This document shows positions 34,633-43,082 of a DNA stretch of 64,000 nt, piece after piece. The notes beneath the pieces are model-generated. The model saw only the letters and a program-made list of their open reading frames with translations, was not told the origin of the DNA and made no database searches. Made by a program: the position numbers and the translations under genes. Every line of letters starts with the position of its first letter. Positions within the stretch are counted from its first letter, which is position 1. Origin of the DNA: Caballeronia jiangsuensis. GTDB taxonomy: Bacteria; Pseudomonadota; Gammaproteobacteria; Burkholderiales; Burkholderiaceae. The stretch spans positions 1 through 64,000 of the forward strand of contig JFHF01000044.1 of assembly GCA_000648925.1 (NCBI GenBank), given 5' to 3'.

Positions 34633-36198
34633 ATGGATGACTCTCTTCTCGCGTCAACTAGGCCACCGCGCCTGGCTTTATCCGGAATCAGCAAGCAATA
34701 TCCGTCAGTCAAGGCCAACGACGGCGTGAATCTCGTCGTCATGCCGGGCGAAATCCACGCCGTGCTCGGCGAGAACGGCGCTGGCAAGTCCACGCTGATG
34801 AAGATCATCTATGGCGCCGTGCGTCCGGACGAGGGCGAGATCCGCTGGGAGGGCGAGGCGGTCGAGATCGACAGCCCGGCGGCCGCGCGCAAGCTCGGCA
34901 TCGGCATGGTGTTTCAGCACTTCTCGCTGTTCGAGACGCTAACGGTGGGCGAGAACATCGCGCTCGCGCTCGACGAGAAGTTCGACATGAAGACCTTGTC
35001 GCGACGCATCCGCGAGGTGTCGAAGGACTACGGGCTCGACGTCGATCCGCAGCGCCACGTACACAGTTTGACCGTGGGCGAGCGGCAGCGCGTGGAGATC
35101 GTGCGCTGTCTGTTGCAGAACCCGCGTCTGCTCATCATGGACGAGCCCACGTCCGTGCTCACGCCACAGGCGGTCCAGAAGCTCTTTTTGACGTTGCGGC
35201 GCCTCGCATCCGAAGGCTGCAGCATTCTCTATATCAGCCACAAGCTCGACGAAATCCAGTCGCTCTGCGAAACCGCCACCGTGATGCGCGGCGGCCGCGT
35301 GACCGGCAACGCCGATCCGCGCCGCGAGACGCAGGCGTCGCTCGCGCAGATGATGGTTGGACATTCGCTGCCGGACTACACGCGCCGCGAGCACACGCCG
35401 GGCGAAGTCCGGCTCGCGGTGAAGCATCTTTCGGTCGCGAGTCCCGATCCCTTCGGCACGTCGCTGGACGACGTGTCGTTCGCGGTGCATGCGGGCGAAA
35501 TCTTCGGGATCGCGGGCGTCTCCGGCAACGGGCAGGCGGAACTGCTCGCCGCGCTGTCGGGCGAAATCCGCGACAAACACGTCGCCGCCGACGCCGTGTC
35601 GATCTGCGGCAAGCCCGCCGCGCGTCTCACCGCCGGAGGACGCCGCCGTCTCGGCTTTGCATTCGTGCCGGAAGAACGGCTCGGACGCGGCGCGGTCCCG
35701 GCGATGTCGCTCGCGGAGAACGGCCTGCTTACCGCGCATCGCGAAAACATGGTGAAAGGCGGTTGGATCAAATCTGGCACGGTGAAAGCCTTCGCCGAGC
35801 GCTGCATCCAGTCGTTCGACGTGCGCTGCGGCGGCAGCGACGCACTCGCGCAAAGCCTGTCGGGCGGCAACCTCCAGAAGTACATCGTCGGGCGAGAGAT
35901 CCTGCAGGAGCCGAAGGTGCTCGTCGTCGCGCAACCGACCTGGGGCGTCGATGTCGGCGCGGCGGGCTTTATCCGTCAGCAGTTGCTCGATCTGTCGGCA
36001 CGCGGCGTCGCGATCCTCGTCATTTCCGAAGAGCTCGAAGAACTGTTCGACATCTGCGACCGACTCGCCGTCATTGCGCGCGGCAAACTCTCGCCGGTGC
36101 GCAAGACGAGCGAAACCGATGCGGAAGAAGTTGGGCTCTTCATGGCCGGTTTGTTCGAAGAGAAGCGCCAGAGAGCGGTCGAAATTGACACCGTCTGA
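34633..36198 (+). CDS. BMP-type ABC transporter, duplicated ATPase subunit
   Basis: A 521-residue protein with two ABC domains, as in nucleoside/purine (NupA/YufO-like) and sugar importers. First domain: Walker A 'GENGAGKST' (about residues 46-54), signature 'LTVGERQRVEI', Walker B 'LLIMDEPTSVL'. Second domain: degenerate Walker A 'GVSGNGQAELL', signature 'LSGGNLQKYIVG', 'LVVAQPTWGVDVGA'. The two permease genes follow at 11 and 13 bp, one operon. The substrate-binding partner is not adjacent; the BMP lipoprotein-type gene at 44.8-45.9 kb is the likely one. With the purine genes around, uptake of a purine or methylxanthine is the best guess. Third-position GC is distinctly higher than in neighbouring DNA. 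Confidence 0.92.
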   Translation: MDDSLLASTRPPRLALSGISKQYPSVKANDGVNLVVMPGEIHAVLGENGAGKSTLMKIIYGAVRPDEGEIRWEGEAVEIDSPAAARKLGIGMVFQHFSLFETLTVGENIALALDEKFDMKTLSRRIREVSKDYGLDVDPQRHVHSLTVGERQRVEIVRCLLQNPRLLIMDEPTSVLTPQAVQKLFLTLRRLASEGCSILYISHKLDEIQSLCETATVMRGGRVTGNADPRRETQASLAQMMVGHSLPDYTRREHTPGEVRLAVKHLSVASPDPFGTSLDDVSFAVHAGEIFGIAGVSGNGQAELLAALSGEIRDKHVAADAVSICGKPAARLTAGGRRRLGFAFVPEERLGRGAVPAMSLAENGLLTAHRENMVKGGWIKSGTVKAFAERCIQSFDVRCGGSDALAQSLSGGNLQKYIVGREILQEPKVLVVAQPTWGVDVGAAGFIRQQLLDLSARGVAILVISEELEELFDICDRLAVIARGKLSPVRKTSETDAEEVGLFMAGLFEEKRQRAVEIDTV

Positions 36199-36209
36199 AC
36201 GAGAACACA

Positions 36210-37319
36210 ATGACTATTTTCCCCTACCGACTCGAAGCGCGCTCGACCCCGTCGAGCCTCATGCAACTCACCGTGCCGGTTATGGCCACCGTCGCGACGC
36301 TTGTCCTCGGCTTTCTGATTTTCAGTCTGGTCGGACAGGACCCGTTGCGGGCGATGAACGCCTTTTTCATAGAGCCACTCTCTAGCATCAACGGCTGGTC
36401 CGAGCTCGTGCTGAAGGCGTCGCCGCTGTGCCTGATCGGGCTCGGGCTCGCGGTCGGCTATCGCGCGAACGTGTGGAACATCGGTGCGGAAGGGCAGATG
36501 CTGCTCGGCGGAATCTTCGCGAGCGGCATCGCGATTCATGCGGGCGACGCATCCGGCTGGTGGACTCTGCCGCTGATGATGCTGGGCGGCATTGTCGGCG
36601 GCATGATCTGGGCGGCGATTCCCGCGCTGCTCAAGAGCCGCTTCAACACGAATGAAATCCTGACGAGCCTGATGCTTACCTACGTGGCGACGCAATTGCT
36701 GATCTATCTCGTCAGCGGCCCGTGGCGCGACCCGGAGGGCATGAACTTCCCGATCTCGGCGATGTTCGGCGACGCCGCCTTGTTCCCGCGCCTCTACGGC
36801 GAATGGCATTGGACGTGGCTCAAGGGCACGCGCATCAACGCGTCGGTGTTTCTCACGGTGATAGCGATCCCGCTCGTGTGGATTTTCATGCGCAAGAGTT
36901 TCGCGGGCTTCCGGATGAACGTCGGCGGTCTCGCGCCGCTCGCCGCGCGCTACGCCGGTTTCTCCGACAAGAAGACGATCTGGACGTCGCTGCTGCTGTC
37001 CGGCGGCCTCGCAGGCCTCGCCGGCATGGGCGAAGTGGCCGGGCCGATCGGCCAGCTTCAGGCGGGCTGGTCGCCGGGCTATGGCTTCACCGCGATCATC
37101 GTCGTGTTCGTCGGGCGGCTGCATCCGGTGGGCATTGTGCTCGCGAGCCTCCTGATGGCGCTGCTCTATCTGGGCGGCGAAGCGGTACAGACCTCGCTGC
37201 AATTGCCGCAAGCGCTCGCGGGCGTATTTCAGGGCTTGCTGCTCTTCTGTCTGCTCGGCTGCGATCTCTTCGTGAATTACCGCATCACGCGCCGCGCGAT
37301 CGCGCATCACGCCGCATAA
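36210..37319 (+). CDS. BMP-type ABC transporter permease 1
   Basis: A 369-residue inner-membrane permease of the BPD_transp_2 family with about ten hydrophobic segments. 'FIEPLSSINGWSELVLKASPLCLIGLGLAVGYR' is followed by the family hallmark 'NVWNIGAEGQMLLGG', then 'NEILTSLMLTYVA' and 'GYGFTAIIVVFVGRLHPVGI'. The 'NIGAEGQ' loop is typical for nucleoside-type importers (NupB/YufP-like). It is paired with the next gene to form the heterodimeric channel, and coupled to the upstream ATPase by an 11 bp gap. Confidence 0.92.
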   Translation: MTIFPYRLEARSTPSSLMQLTVPVMATVATLVLGFLIFSLVGQDPLRAMNAFFIEPLSSINGWSELVLKASPLCLIGLGLAVGYRANVWNIGAEGQMLLGGIFASGIAIHAGDASGWWTLPLMMLGGIVGGMIWAAIPALLKSRFNTNEILTSLMLTYVATQLLIYLVSGPWRDPEGMNFPISAMFGDAALFPRLYGEWHWTWLKGTRINASVFLTVIAIPLVWIFMRKSFAGFRMNVGGLAPLAARYAGFSDKKTIWTSLLLSGGLAGLAGMGEVAGPIGQLQAGWSPGYGFTAIIVVFVGRLHPVGIVLASLLMALLYLGGEAVQTSLQLPQALAGVFQGLLLFCLLGCDLFVNYRITRRAIAHHAA

Positions 37320-37332
37320 GAGGGGCAAGAAC

Positions 37333-38262
37333 ATGGACATCAATCAAGCTAGCAATCTCACGTCGAGCGCTGTCATCGCCGCCATTCCGTTGATGTACGC
37401 CGGCGCGGGCGAGCTCGTCGCGGAGAAGTCGGGCGTGCTCAATCTCGGCGTCGAAGGCATGATGCTGATGGGCGCGGTCACGGGCTACGCCGTCACCGTG
37501 ATCACCGGCAATCCGTGGCTCGGCATCGTCGGGTCGGTGTTCGCCGGGCTCGCGATGGCGCTGCTCTTCGGCTTTCTCACCATCACGATGCTCGCGAATC
37601 AGGTCGCGACGGGTTTGTCGCTGACCATCTTCGGCATCGGTTTTTCGGCGTATATCGGCAAGCCGTACACGTCGGCGGCGATGCGCTCGACCATCGACGT
37701 GCTGCCGGTTCCCGGCCTTTCATCGATTCCCGTGCTCGGCCCGGCGATCTTCTCGTTGACGCCGCTCGGCTATCTCGCGTTCATCATGTTCGCGGTGATC
37801 GGCTGGTTTCTCTACAAGACGCGCGCGGGGCTCGTGCTGCGTTCGGTCGGCGAATCGCCTTCGGTCGCGCATTCCGTGGGCTTTCCGGTCGTCGGCGTGC
37901 GCTATGGCGCGACGCTCTTCGGCGGCGCAATGGCAGGCATCGCGGGCGGCTACTATTCGATCATCTATCTGCACATCTGGCAGGAGCAACTGACCTCGGG
38001 CCGCGGCTGGATCGCGCTCGCGTTGGTCGTGTTCGCGACGTGGCGGCCAGGGCGCTTGCTGATCGGCGCGCTTTTGTTCGGCGCGGTAATGGCGCTGCAG
38101 TTCTACGCGCAGGCGATCGGCGTCCCCGTGCCGACACAGTTCCTCGCGATGCTGCCGTATCTCGCGACGATCGTCGTGCTCGCGCTCATCTCGCGCAACC
38201 CGAACACGATCAAGCTCAACGCGCCGGCGTCGCTCGGCAAGCGCTTCTTTGCGACGAATTGA
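37333..38262 (+). CDS. BMP-type ABC transporter permease 2
   Basis: A 309-residue permease, shorter partner of the previous one (NupC/YufQ-like). It has about nine hydrophobic segments. 'AIPLMYAGAGELVAEKSGVLNLGVEGMMLMGA' is the family start and 'NQVATGLSLTIFGIGFSAYIG' the central motif. 'ALALVVFATWRPGRLLIGALLFG' follows. AGGGGCAAG lies before ATG 37333. This closes the ATPase-permease-permease operon; no binding protein follows, which is unusual because the BMP gene normally sits in the operon. Confidence 0.92.
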   Translation: MDINQASNLTSSAVIAAIPLMYAGAGELVAEKSGVLNLGVEGMMLMGAVTGYAVTVITGNPWLGIVGSVFAGLAMALLFGFLTITMLANQVATGLSLTIFGIGFSAYIGKPYTSAAMRSTIDVLPVPGLSSIPVLGPAIFSLTPLGYLAFIMFAVIGWFLYKTRAGLVLRSVGESPSVAHSVGFPVVGVRYGATLFGGAMAGIAGGYYSIIYLHIWQEQLTSGRGWIALALVVFATWRPGRLLIGALLFGAVMALQFYAQAIGVPVPTQFLAMLPYLATIVVLALISRNPNTIKLNAPASLGKRFFATN

Positions 38263-38309
38263 TGATCGCCATAGAGGCCGTGCAACGGGCTGGGGCGTCA
38301 TCGCACGGA

Positions 38310-38540
38310 TCACCCGATCGGCGCGTGGCTGCGTCCGCGCGCGGCGCGCCGGCTCAAAGGTGAGGGCATCGCGACATTGGGTGAACCCGTCGCATTCTTT
38401 AACGGCGGAGTCCTCGCTGGTGGTGCTCAATTCCGCGCATCGCGCGCGGCCGGGCGCGCGCCAGTTAGCGGCCATGCAGCGTTGTCCGGACCTCGCACGT
38501 GCTACAGGTGTGGCAGGACGGGCGTCGACTGGTGGAACTA
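38310..38540 (+). pseudogene. decayed integrase fragment (HhH segment)
   Basis: Between the permease and the convergent HPP gene, one frame reads 'HPIGAWLRPRAARRLKGEGI', 'TLGEPVAFFN' and, after a frameshift, 'ARQLAAMQR'. This recalls the helix-hairpin-helix-like N-terminal segment found in some Burkholderia phage-type integrases (D/HPvgaWf....a.RL...Gi.TLg.Lv). The catalytic domain is missing. The match is short and degenerate, so I hold it loosely. Confidence 0.4.
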
Positions 38541-39095
38541 GCCGCCATCGCCCGGAGGAGATACACGAGATTGCCGTGACGTGGTTCCGATAATGAGCGA
38601 GCATCGTAGCCGTCGCAGAGAGTTGTTGAATGCCCACGCAATTGTCAACAGGCACAGCACACCACCCAGCACCGGGATAACCAGGAAGTGTGCCGACGCG
38701 CCCCCTGCGAGCAGAATGACAAGGGGGTCCGCACCGGCGGGAGGGTGAACAGTGCGAGTCAACTGCATTACAGCAATCGCGAGTCCGACACCCACCGCCA
38801 TTTGCCAAACGCCGACTCCTGCAATGGCGAACACGCCGAGGCCCACCGCCGATGCGAACAAATGACCAAGCATAACGTTACGCGGTTGGGCAAACGCGCT
38901 TTCTGGAGCTGCGAACAGCAACACGCACGACGCGCCAAAAGGAGCGATGAGCAACGGCAGGCCAGTCTCTTTAACGAGCAACCCCAGCACACCGATTGCG
39001 AGCGTGCCTCCTGCGAACCCGAGCGCTGCCGGCAATAGCACTGCACGTGCCGCTGAGCGAGCGCGCTCCTCTACGATATCTGATACGTTTTCCAT
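38538..39095 (-). CDS. HPP-family integral membrane protein
   Basis: A 185-residue membrane protein with four or five hydrophobic segments and the family-naming motif 'HPPAGADPLVILLAGG' (about residues 110-125), preceded by 'PESAFAQPRNVMLGHLFASAVG'. ATG 39095 is chosen because AGGAAG lies at proper spacing; an upstream start at 39143 is possible. Some HPP proteins have been linked to nitrite transport in cyanobacteria; the function here is unknown. It lies 71 bp downstream of the formate dehydrogenase gene on the same strand, so an anion such as formate is a conceivable substrate (inference). Confidence 0.85.
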   Translation of the reverse strand: MENVSDIVEERARSAARAVLLPAALGFAGGTLAIGVLGLLVKETGLPLLIAPFGASCVLLFAAPESAFAQPRNVMLGHLFASAVGLGVFAIAGVGVWQMAVGVGLAIAVMQLTRTVHPPAGADPLVILLAGGASAHFLVIPVLGGVLCLLTIAWAFNNSLRRLRCSLIIGTTSRQSRVSPPGDGG

Positions 39096-39166
39096 TAGGC
39101 TTCCTGTCGCGAATGTCGACACCGTCATGCGCGGTTGTGCCATGCATGACGGCCGGTTAAAGCTAC

Positions 39167-40369
39167 TCAGGCAACCTTGTAGCGACTCGCCTCTTCAGAA
39201 CCCTTCGTCGCGTTGCCTGCCGAGTACGAGTGAGCTCCAACGCCGGCGAGCTTGCCACCGTCAACGATGAGATACTCATCGCGAATCGGCCGCTTTGCGA
39301 ACCAGTCTTCAAGGATTTCGCGCGTGCCAGCGGCGTAGCGCGCTTGGGCGGACAGCGTCGTGCCGGAGGTGTGCGGCGTCATGCCTTGGTACGGCATGGT
39401 GCGCCACGGATGGTCGTTCGGTGCCGGCTGCGGGAACCACACGTCACCTGCATAGCCAGCGAGTTGACCGCTTTCCAAGGCACGCACGATTGCATCACGG
39501 TCGCAGATCTTGCCGCGCGCCGTATTGATGATGTATGCGCCGCGCTTCATCTTCGCAATCATCGCTTCGTTGAAGAGATGCTCAGTTTCCGGATGCAGCG
39601 GGCAGTTGATGGTGATCACATCACACACCTTCACCATCGACTCGACGTTCGGGTGATAGGTCGCATTGAGTTCGCGCTCGACATCCGCCGGCAGCCGGTG
39701 ACGGTCCGTGTAGTGCAGTTTCACGTCGAACGGCTTGAGGCGACGCAGGACCGCCGCGCCGATACGGCCGGCCGCAACTGTCCCGACGTTCATGCCCTCG
39801 AGGTCGTATGCGCGCTCCACGCAGTCCGCAATGTTCCAGCCACCTTTCTTGACCCATTCATGCGACGGGAGATAGTTACGGACTTGCGAGAGAATCATCA
39901 TCACGACGTGCTCTGCAACGCTGATACTGTTGCAGTACGTCACTTCTGCCACGGTGATGCCATGGTCGATTGCTGCTTGCAGGTCGACGTGGTCGGAGCC
40001 GATGCCTGCCGTAAGGGCGAGCTTAAGCTTCGGAGCCTTCGCGAAAAGTTCGGCAGTCAGATACGCCGGCCAGAACGGCTGCGAAATGACGACCTCCGCG
40101 TCGTGAAGTTCCCGCTCGAATACAGAGTTCGGGCCGTCTTTGTCGGAGGTCACCACCAGTGTGTGGCCATTTGCTTCCAAGAACTTTCGTAGTCCGAGTT
40201 CCCCGGAGACGCTGCCCAGCAATTCGCCCGGCTTGAAGTCGATCAATTCGGGCGTGGGCGCAGTTTGCCCGTCGTGGTACGTCGAGATGAGGGGAACATC
40301 GTCACGAGCATACTTCTTCGGCATGCCGTTAACAGGATCGTCATACAGCACGCAAAGAACCTTAGCCAT
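39167..40369 (-). CDS. fdh: NAD-dependent formate dehydrogenase (metal-free)
   Basis: A 400-residue enzyme that oxidises formate to CO2 with NAD+. It follows the well-studied Pseudomonas sp. 101 enzyme almost throughout: 'KVLCVLYDDPVNGMPKKYARD', 'SVSGELGLRKFLEANGHTLVV', 'TSDKDGPNSVFEREL', and the NAD site 'VGTVAAGRIGAAVLRRL' with the Asp of 'YTDRHRLP' for NAD preference. The catalytic Arg of 'NTARGKICDRDA' and His of 'TPHTSGTT' are present. ATG 40369 begins the homologous region; the longer frame upstream is discarded. It lies downstream of a LysR gene in the same direction. In this region it can finish formaldehyde disposal (frmA, fghA, fdh) and return NADH to the NdmD reductase. Confidence 0.97.
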   Translation of the reverse strand: MAKVLCVLYDDPVNGMPKKYARDDVPLISTYHDGQTAPTPELIDFKPGELLGSVSGELGLRKFLEANGHTLVVTSDKDGPNSVFERELHDAEVVISQPFWPAYLTAELFAKAPKLKLALTAGIGSDHVDLQAAIDHGITVAEVTYCNSISVAEHVVMMILSQVRNYLPSHEWVKKGGWNIADCVERAYDLEGMNVGTVAAGRIGAAVLRRLKPFDVKLHYTDRHRLPADVERELNATYHPNVESMVKVCDVITINCPLHPETEHLFNEAMIAKMKRGAYIINTARGKICDRDAIVRALESGQLAGYAGDVWFPQPAPNDHPWRTMPYQGMTPHTSGTTLSAQARYAAGTREILEDWFAKRPIRDEYLIVDGGKLAGVGAHSYSAGNATKGSEEASRYKVA

Positions 40370-40447
40370 CTGTCTCACTCCGTTTGATTGAATCGCCCCG
40401 GCGATATGTCGGTTCGATGAACGCAGTCTCGGCCCCCCTGTCTGATG

Positions 40448-40491
40448 CGTCCAATCGTTTGGACGAATCTGGTGATAAGCGAGACTTATCA
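40448..40491. promoter_or_regulatory. two perfect inverted repeats before fdh
   Basis: CGTCCAA-tcgt-TTGGACG (40448-40465) and TGATAAG-cgaga-CTTATCA (40473-40491) lie 79 to 122 bp upstream of the fdh start codon. The second overlaps the LysR stop codon. Both have perfect 7 bp arms. The second has the T-N11-A type spacing seen in LysR sites (palindromic ends TTATCA/TGATAA). They are candidates for binding by the LysR protein encoded just upstream. Confidence 0.6.
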
Positions 40492-41427
40492 AGCGGCACT
40501 GCGTCGGACTCGAGGAAGAAGCGCGTCGAACTGATTCTGCAGGTTGAGCGTAGCGGCCTCCGTCCACAGAGCGGAAACCAACGGCGGCATCGCGGGCTTG
40601 TTACGTGTAATCAAACCGATTCCGCGTGTGAGTTCAGGCTCGATACGAACCGCCCGCACCCTGCGCTCCTTGAGGTCATCAAGAACGCTGAGCAGACTGT
40701 GAGGCAAGATGCTGTACATTCCCGCATGCTGAACGTTTGAATGCAGCGCAAGCAATGAGTCTGTCTCAAGCACTACGTTGGGCTGAACGCCCTCCCGCCG
40801 GAACGCGGCGCTTATCACTTGTCGATTCTGCATGGCTGTGCTGAGGAGGCAAAACGGCAGTTCGCCGAGCGACGACCATTGCGCGGCTTTGCGCCGGGGC
40901 GGCTCGTCGGTCCCAGCCGGCGTCAGGAGGAAGTATCTTTCCCGGTAGAGCGGCAAGACCGTGAAGCCTGCCTGTACTTGCTCGTCGAGGTACGTGAAGC
41001 CAATGTCGATTTCGTATTCGTCTAGCTGACGAAGAATGGCGTCCGAGCTCAACGAGCGTACGGTGTAGGACATCGACTCGTGCTTGACGCGACATGCGCC
41101 GAGAAGCAATCCGATGATGGGCAGGGTGGTCGGTATTACGCCAAATCGCAACGTACCACGCAATCCTACCTGTGAGGAAGATGCATCTTCGCGCATATGC
41201 TCAAGGGCGGCAAGCGTCTGCCGAGCCCAGCCCAGAACACGCTCACCTTCATCCGTCAGGCCCAGAAAGCGACGACCTCGCTTGACGATAACGAGCCCCA
41301 ATTCTGCTTCGAGGCTCTGAATGGCAGAGGAGAGCGCCGGCTGAGAGACGTTGCAGAGTTCGGCCGCGCGGGCGAAATGCTGCTCAGTCGCAAGGGTGAC
41401 CAAGTATTTCAGTTGCCGAATAAACAT
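40489..41427 (-). CDS. LysR-family regulator, likely of formate dehydrogenase
   Basis: A 312-residue LysR protein. The N-terminal winged helix reads 'MFIRQLKYLVTLATEQHFARA', 'AELCNVSQPALSSAIQSLE', 'GLVIVKRGRRFLGLTDEGERVL'. The rest is the periplasmic-binding-like effector domain with 'TLRFGVIPTTLPIIG'. It strongly recalls LysR regulators placed beside formate dehydrogenase genes in Burkholderiales (FdsR-like). The gene lies 119 bp upstream of fdh on the same strand, with two inverted repeats in the gap. An inverted repeat TATATT-N6-AATATA (41529-41546) lies upstream of its own start. Co-inducer is probably formate, by analogy. Confidence 0.92.
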   Translation of the reverse strand: MFIRQLKYLVTLATEQHFARAAELCNVSQPALSSAIQSLEAELGLVIVKRGRRFLGLTDEGERVLGWARQTLAALEHMREDASSSQVGLRGTLRFGVIPTTLPIIGLLLGACRVKHESMSYTVRSLSSDAILRQLDEYEIDIGFTYLDEQVQAGFTVLPLYRERYFLLTPAGTDEPPRRKAAQWSSLGELPFCLLSTAMQNRQVISAAFRREGVQPNVVLETDSLLALHSNVQHAGMYSILPHSLLSVLDDLKERRVRAVRIEPELTRGIGLITRNKPAMPPLVSALWTEAATLNLQNQFDALLPRVRRSAA

Positions 41428-42273
41428 GGTGCGGGTACGGTCGCAGAAGGAGTTTTATTGCGAGGTCGCGGGGTAGCAGACGAGGCGCACGGAAGAGAAG
41501 CCAGCCCGCATTGCCGCAGCATACGCGCTATATTGTTAGGAATATAACGAGGGGCTCAGTCGATGTCCATGGTGGACAGCGCGTGAATGCAGGGACGTTA
41601 GGGACAAGCTGGCTGGGCGCACGTCTCAGCCAACGTCAGAACCCGCACCATGCTCGCGAGCCGGAGGCATGACTACTTCTTCCTTCATTGTTCCCTCGGA
41701 AAGCATCGTCAGAATCAAGAGGACGGCAGCCTCTTCTTCGAGGCTCTCGACTTTCTCTTTCACTCGGACGCCGTCCACAGAGACCGCCAGTTCACCTGGG
41801 AGGCCGGACCGAAGCAAACTTCAAGCCGATAAGTCGCAAGCGCTTGCACAGCAATCATATGGGAGTCGATGCTGTCTTTTGACATCTTCGGAAAAACCTT
41901 GATGAATGGTCGGAGAGCTCTTGCGTTGCTCTGTCGTTTGTGCGATCAACAGTTCAATCTGCGACCAAAATATACGGCCGGATATAACGATAGGTCAACA
42001 GAATACGCTTGTAAATACGCTTTGTTGATTGGATGTGGCTCAACTAACGTTTCATTATCGAGACGGTAGGTTTCATAAATAGAACGAACTACAAGCGAAA
42101 GCTGCTTAGTATCGTAATTAGCATATACAAGCCATTCGAGTTTCATATCTTGTCGTAGTTATTGGGGCGGCTTAATCTGAATCCCAATAAGCAAAAGCAA
42201 AGCTCGGTCAACTGCAACGCTGCTTGTTACGCCGGGCAATCCCTAAATTCATCGGGCTTGTACTGGAGAAGAC
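41428..42273. other. gap with one possible small reverse ORF
   Basis: About 850 bp. It holds the inverted repeat TATATT-gttagg-AATATA (41529-41546) near the LysR start. A 63-codon reverse frame at 41626-41817 ('ELAVSVDGVRVKEKVESLEEE') has coding-like codons but no clear ribosome-binding site. An A+T-rich stretch (41950-42170) may be older foreign DNA. No gene is supported with confidence. Confidence 0.35.
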
Positions 42274-42969
42274 ATGCACAGCAACATGATTGCCGCGGTA
42301 GTCACGCGCAGATGGCAACTCGCTCAGGGTTACCACGCGGTGGAAGTCGAAACCAAGCATCGTTCGGAAGTTCCGGCGTTTGACGACGGAGCAATCGTCG
42401 ACCTCACCCGGGACCACGAAGGTCGCGCTGTGCGTTCCCATCCGCTGTGGCACCTTCCTTCCCGCGAGGACGCATTTGTCGTGGGTATTCGGCAGGAAGC
42501 GAACGCCAAAGGGGCGCGTGACGTGTCCGATTTCTCGTGGAATCGCGGCGACGAGTTCTACATTGGCGCGCCTCGAAACACCGAGATAGTGATGGACTGC
42601 AAATCCCGGTACATCCTGTTCTCAGCGGGGCTCGGCGTGACTGCAATTGCTGGCATTGCAAAACGACTGGCTGCCGCTGGCAAGTTATTCGAAATTCACA
42701 ATTTCGCTCGAACCCTTGAGCGGACCATCTTTCGGGAAGAGCTCGATTCACTTAGCGCGTACGGCCGAGTGCATACCAGAATTGGGCTGACGGAAGAAGA
42801 AATTAAGCTAGCTACATCGCTCGCGGTGAGCCCCACGCACGCGAACTCGCAAATCATATTAAGTGGGCCGCCGTCGTTCATGAAGCAAATTGAGCGGCAG
42901 GCGCGTGAGTGGGTCTACCCATCGAACATCCACAAAATCATTCTTGGAGAGAAGAGAGTCCGAAGGTGA
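42274..42969 (+). CDS. ferredoxin-NAD reductase module without [2Fe-2S] domain
   Basis: A 231-residue protein resembling the flavin/NAD part of class IA oxygenase reductases (phthalate dioxygenase reductase, VanB): 'DDGAIVDLTRD' for the flavin barrel, 'GDEFYIGAPRN', 'YILFSAGLGVTAIAGIAKRLA' for the NAD-binding loop, and 'QIILSGPPSFMKQIERQA' for the C-terminal NAD motif. The R-x-Y-S flavin motif is not evident ('RSHPLWHLP' stands in its place), and the plant-type ferredoxin domain (about 85 residues) is missing, since the protein ends right after the NAD domain. GGAG precedes ATG 42274. It may be a divergent or decaying reductase. No oxygenase gene adjoins it. Confidence 0.65.
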   Translation: MHSNMIAAVVTRRWQLAQGYHAVEVETKHRSEVPAFDDGAIVDLTRDHEGRAVRSHPLWHLPSREDAFVVGIRQEANAKGARDVSDFSWNRGDEFYIGAPRNTEIVMDCKSRYILFSAGLGVTAIAGIAKRLAAAGKLFEIHNFARTLERTIFREELDSLSAYGRVHTRIGLTEEEIKLATSLAVSPTHANSQIILSGPPSFMKQIERQAREWVYPSNIHKIILGEKRVRR

Positions 42970-43082
42970 TTCTCGCGAAGGTTACGCAGATTTAAGCTGT
43001 TTGCCGGTCAAGCGAGCGTCGGCTTCGACGCTCCTGATCGTAGTATGGAATTGAAACGCTGCGGCGAAACCAGCACGCGGTG

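Noticed and set aside
34939..36210. 423-codon reverse frame opposite the ABC ATPase
   Set aside because: It is antisense to an intact ABC gene with all motifs. The translation is His/Arg-rich, typical of a GC-rich shadow frame.
35976..37343. 455-codon reverse frame opposite the permease
   Set aside because: The forward strand encodes a clear BPD_transp_2 permease. The reverse translation is low-complexity and has no family features.
37720..38808. 362-codon reverse frame
   Set aside because: It overlaps permease 2, the integrase relic and part of the HPP gene in the wrong frame, and is Arg-rich.
39230..40192. 320-codon forward frame opposite formate dehydrogenase
   Set aside because: The reverse strand is a near-perfect formate dehydrogenase. 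The forward frame is its shadow.
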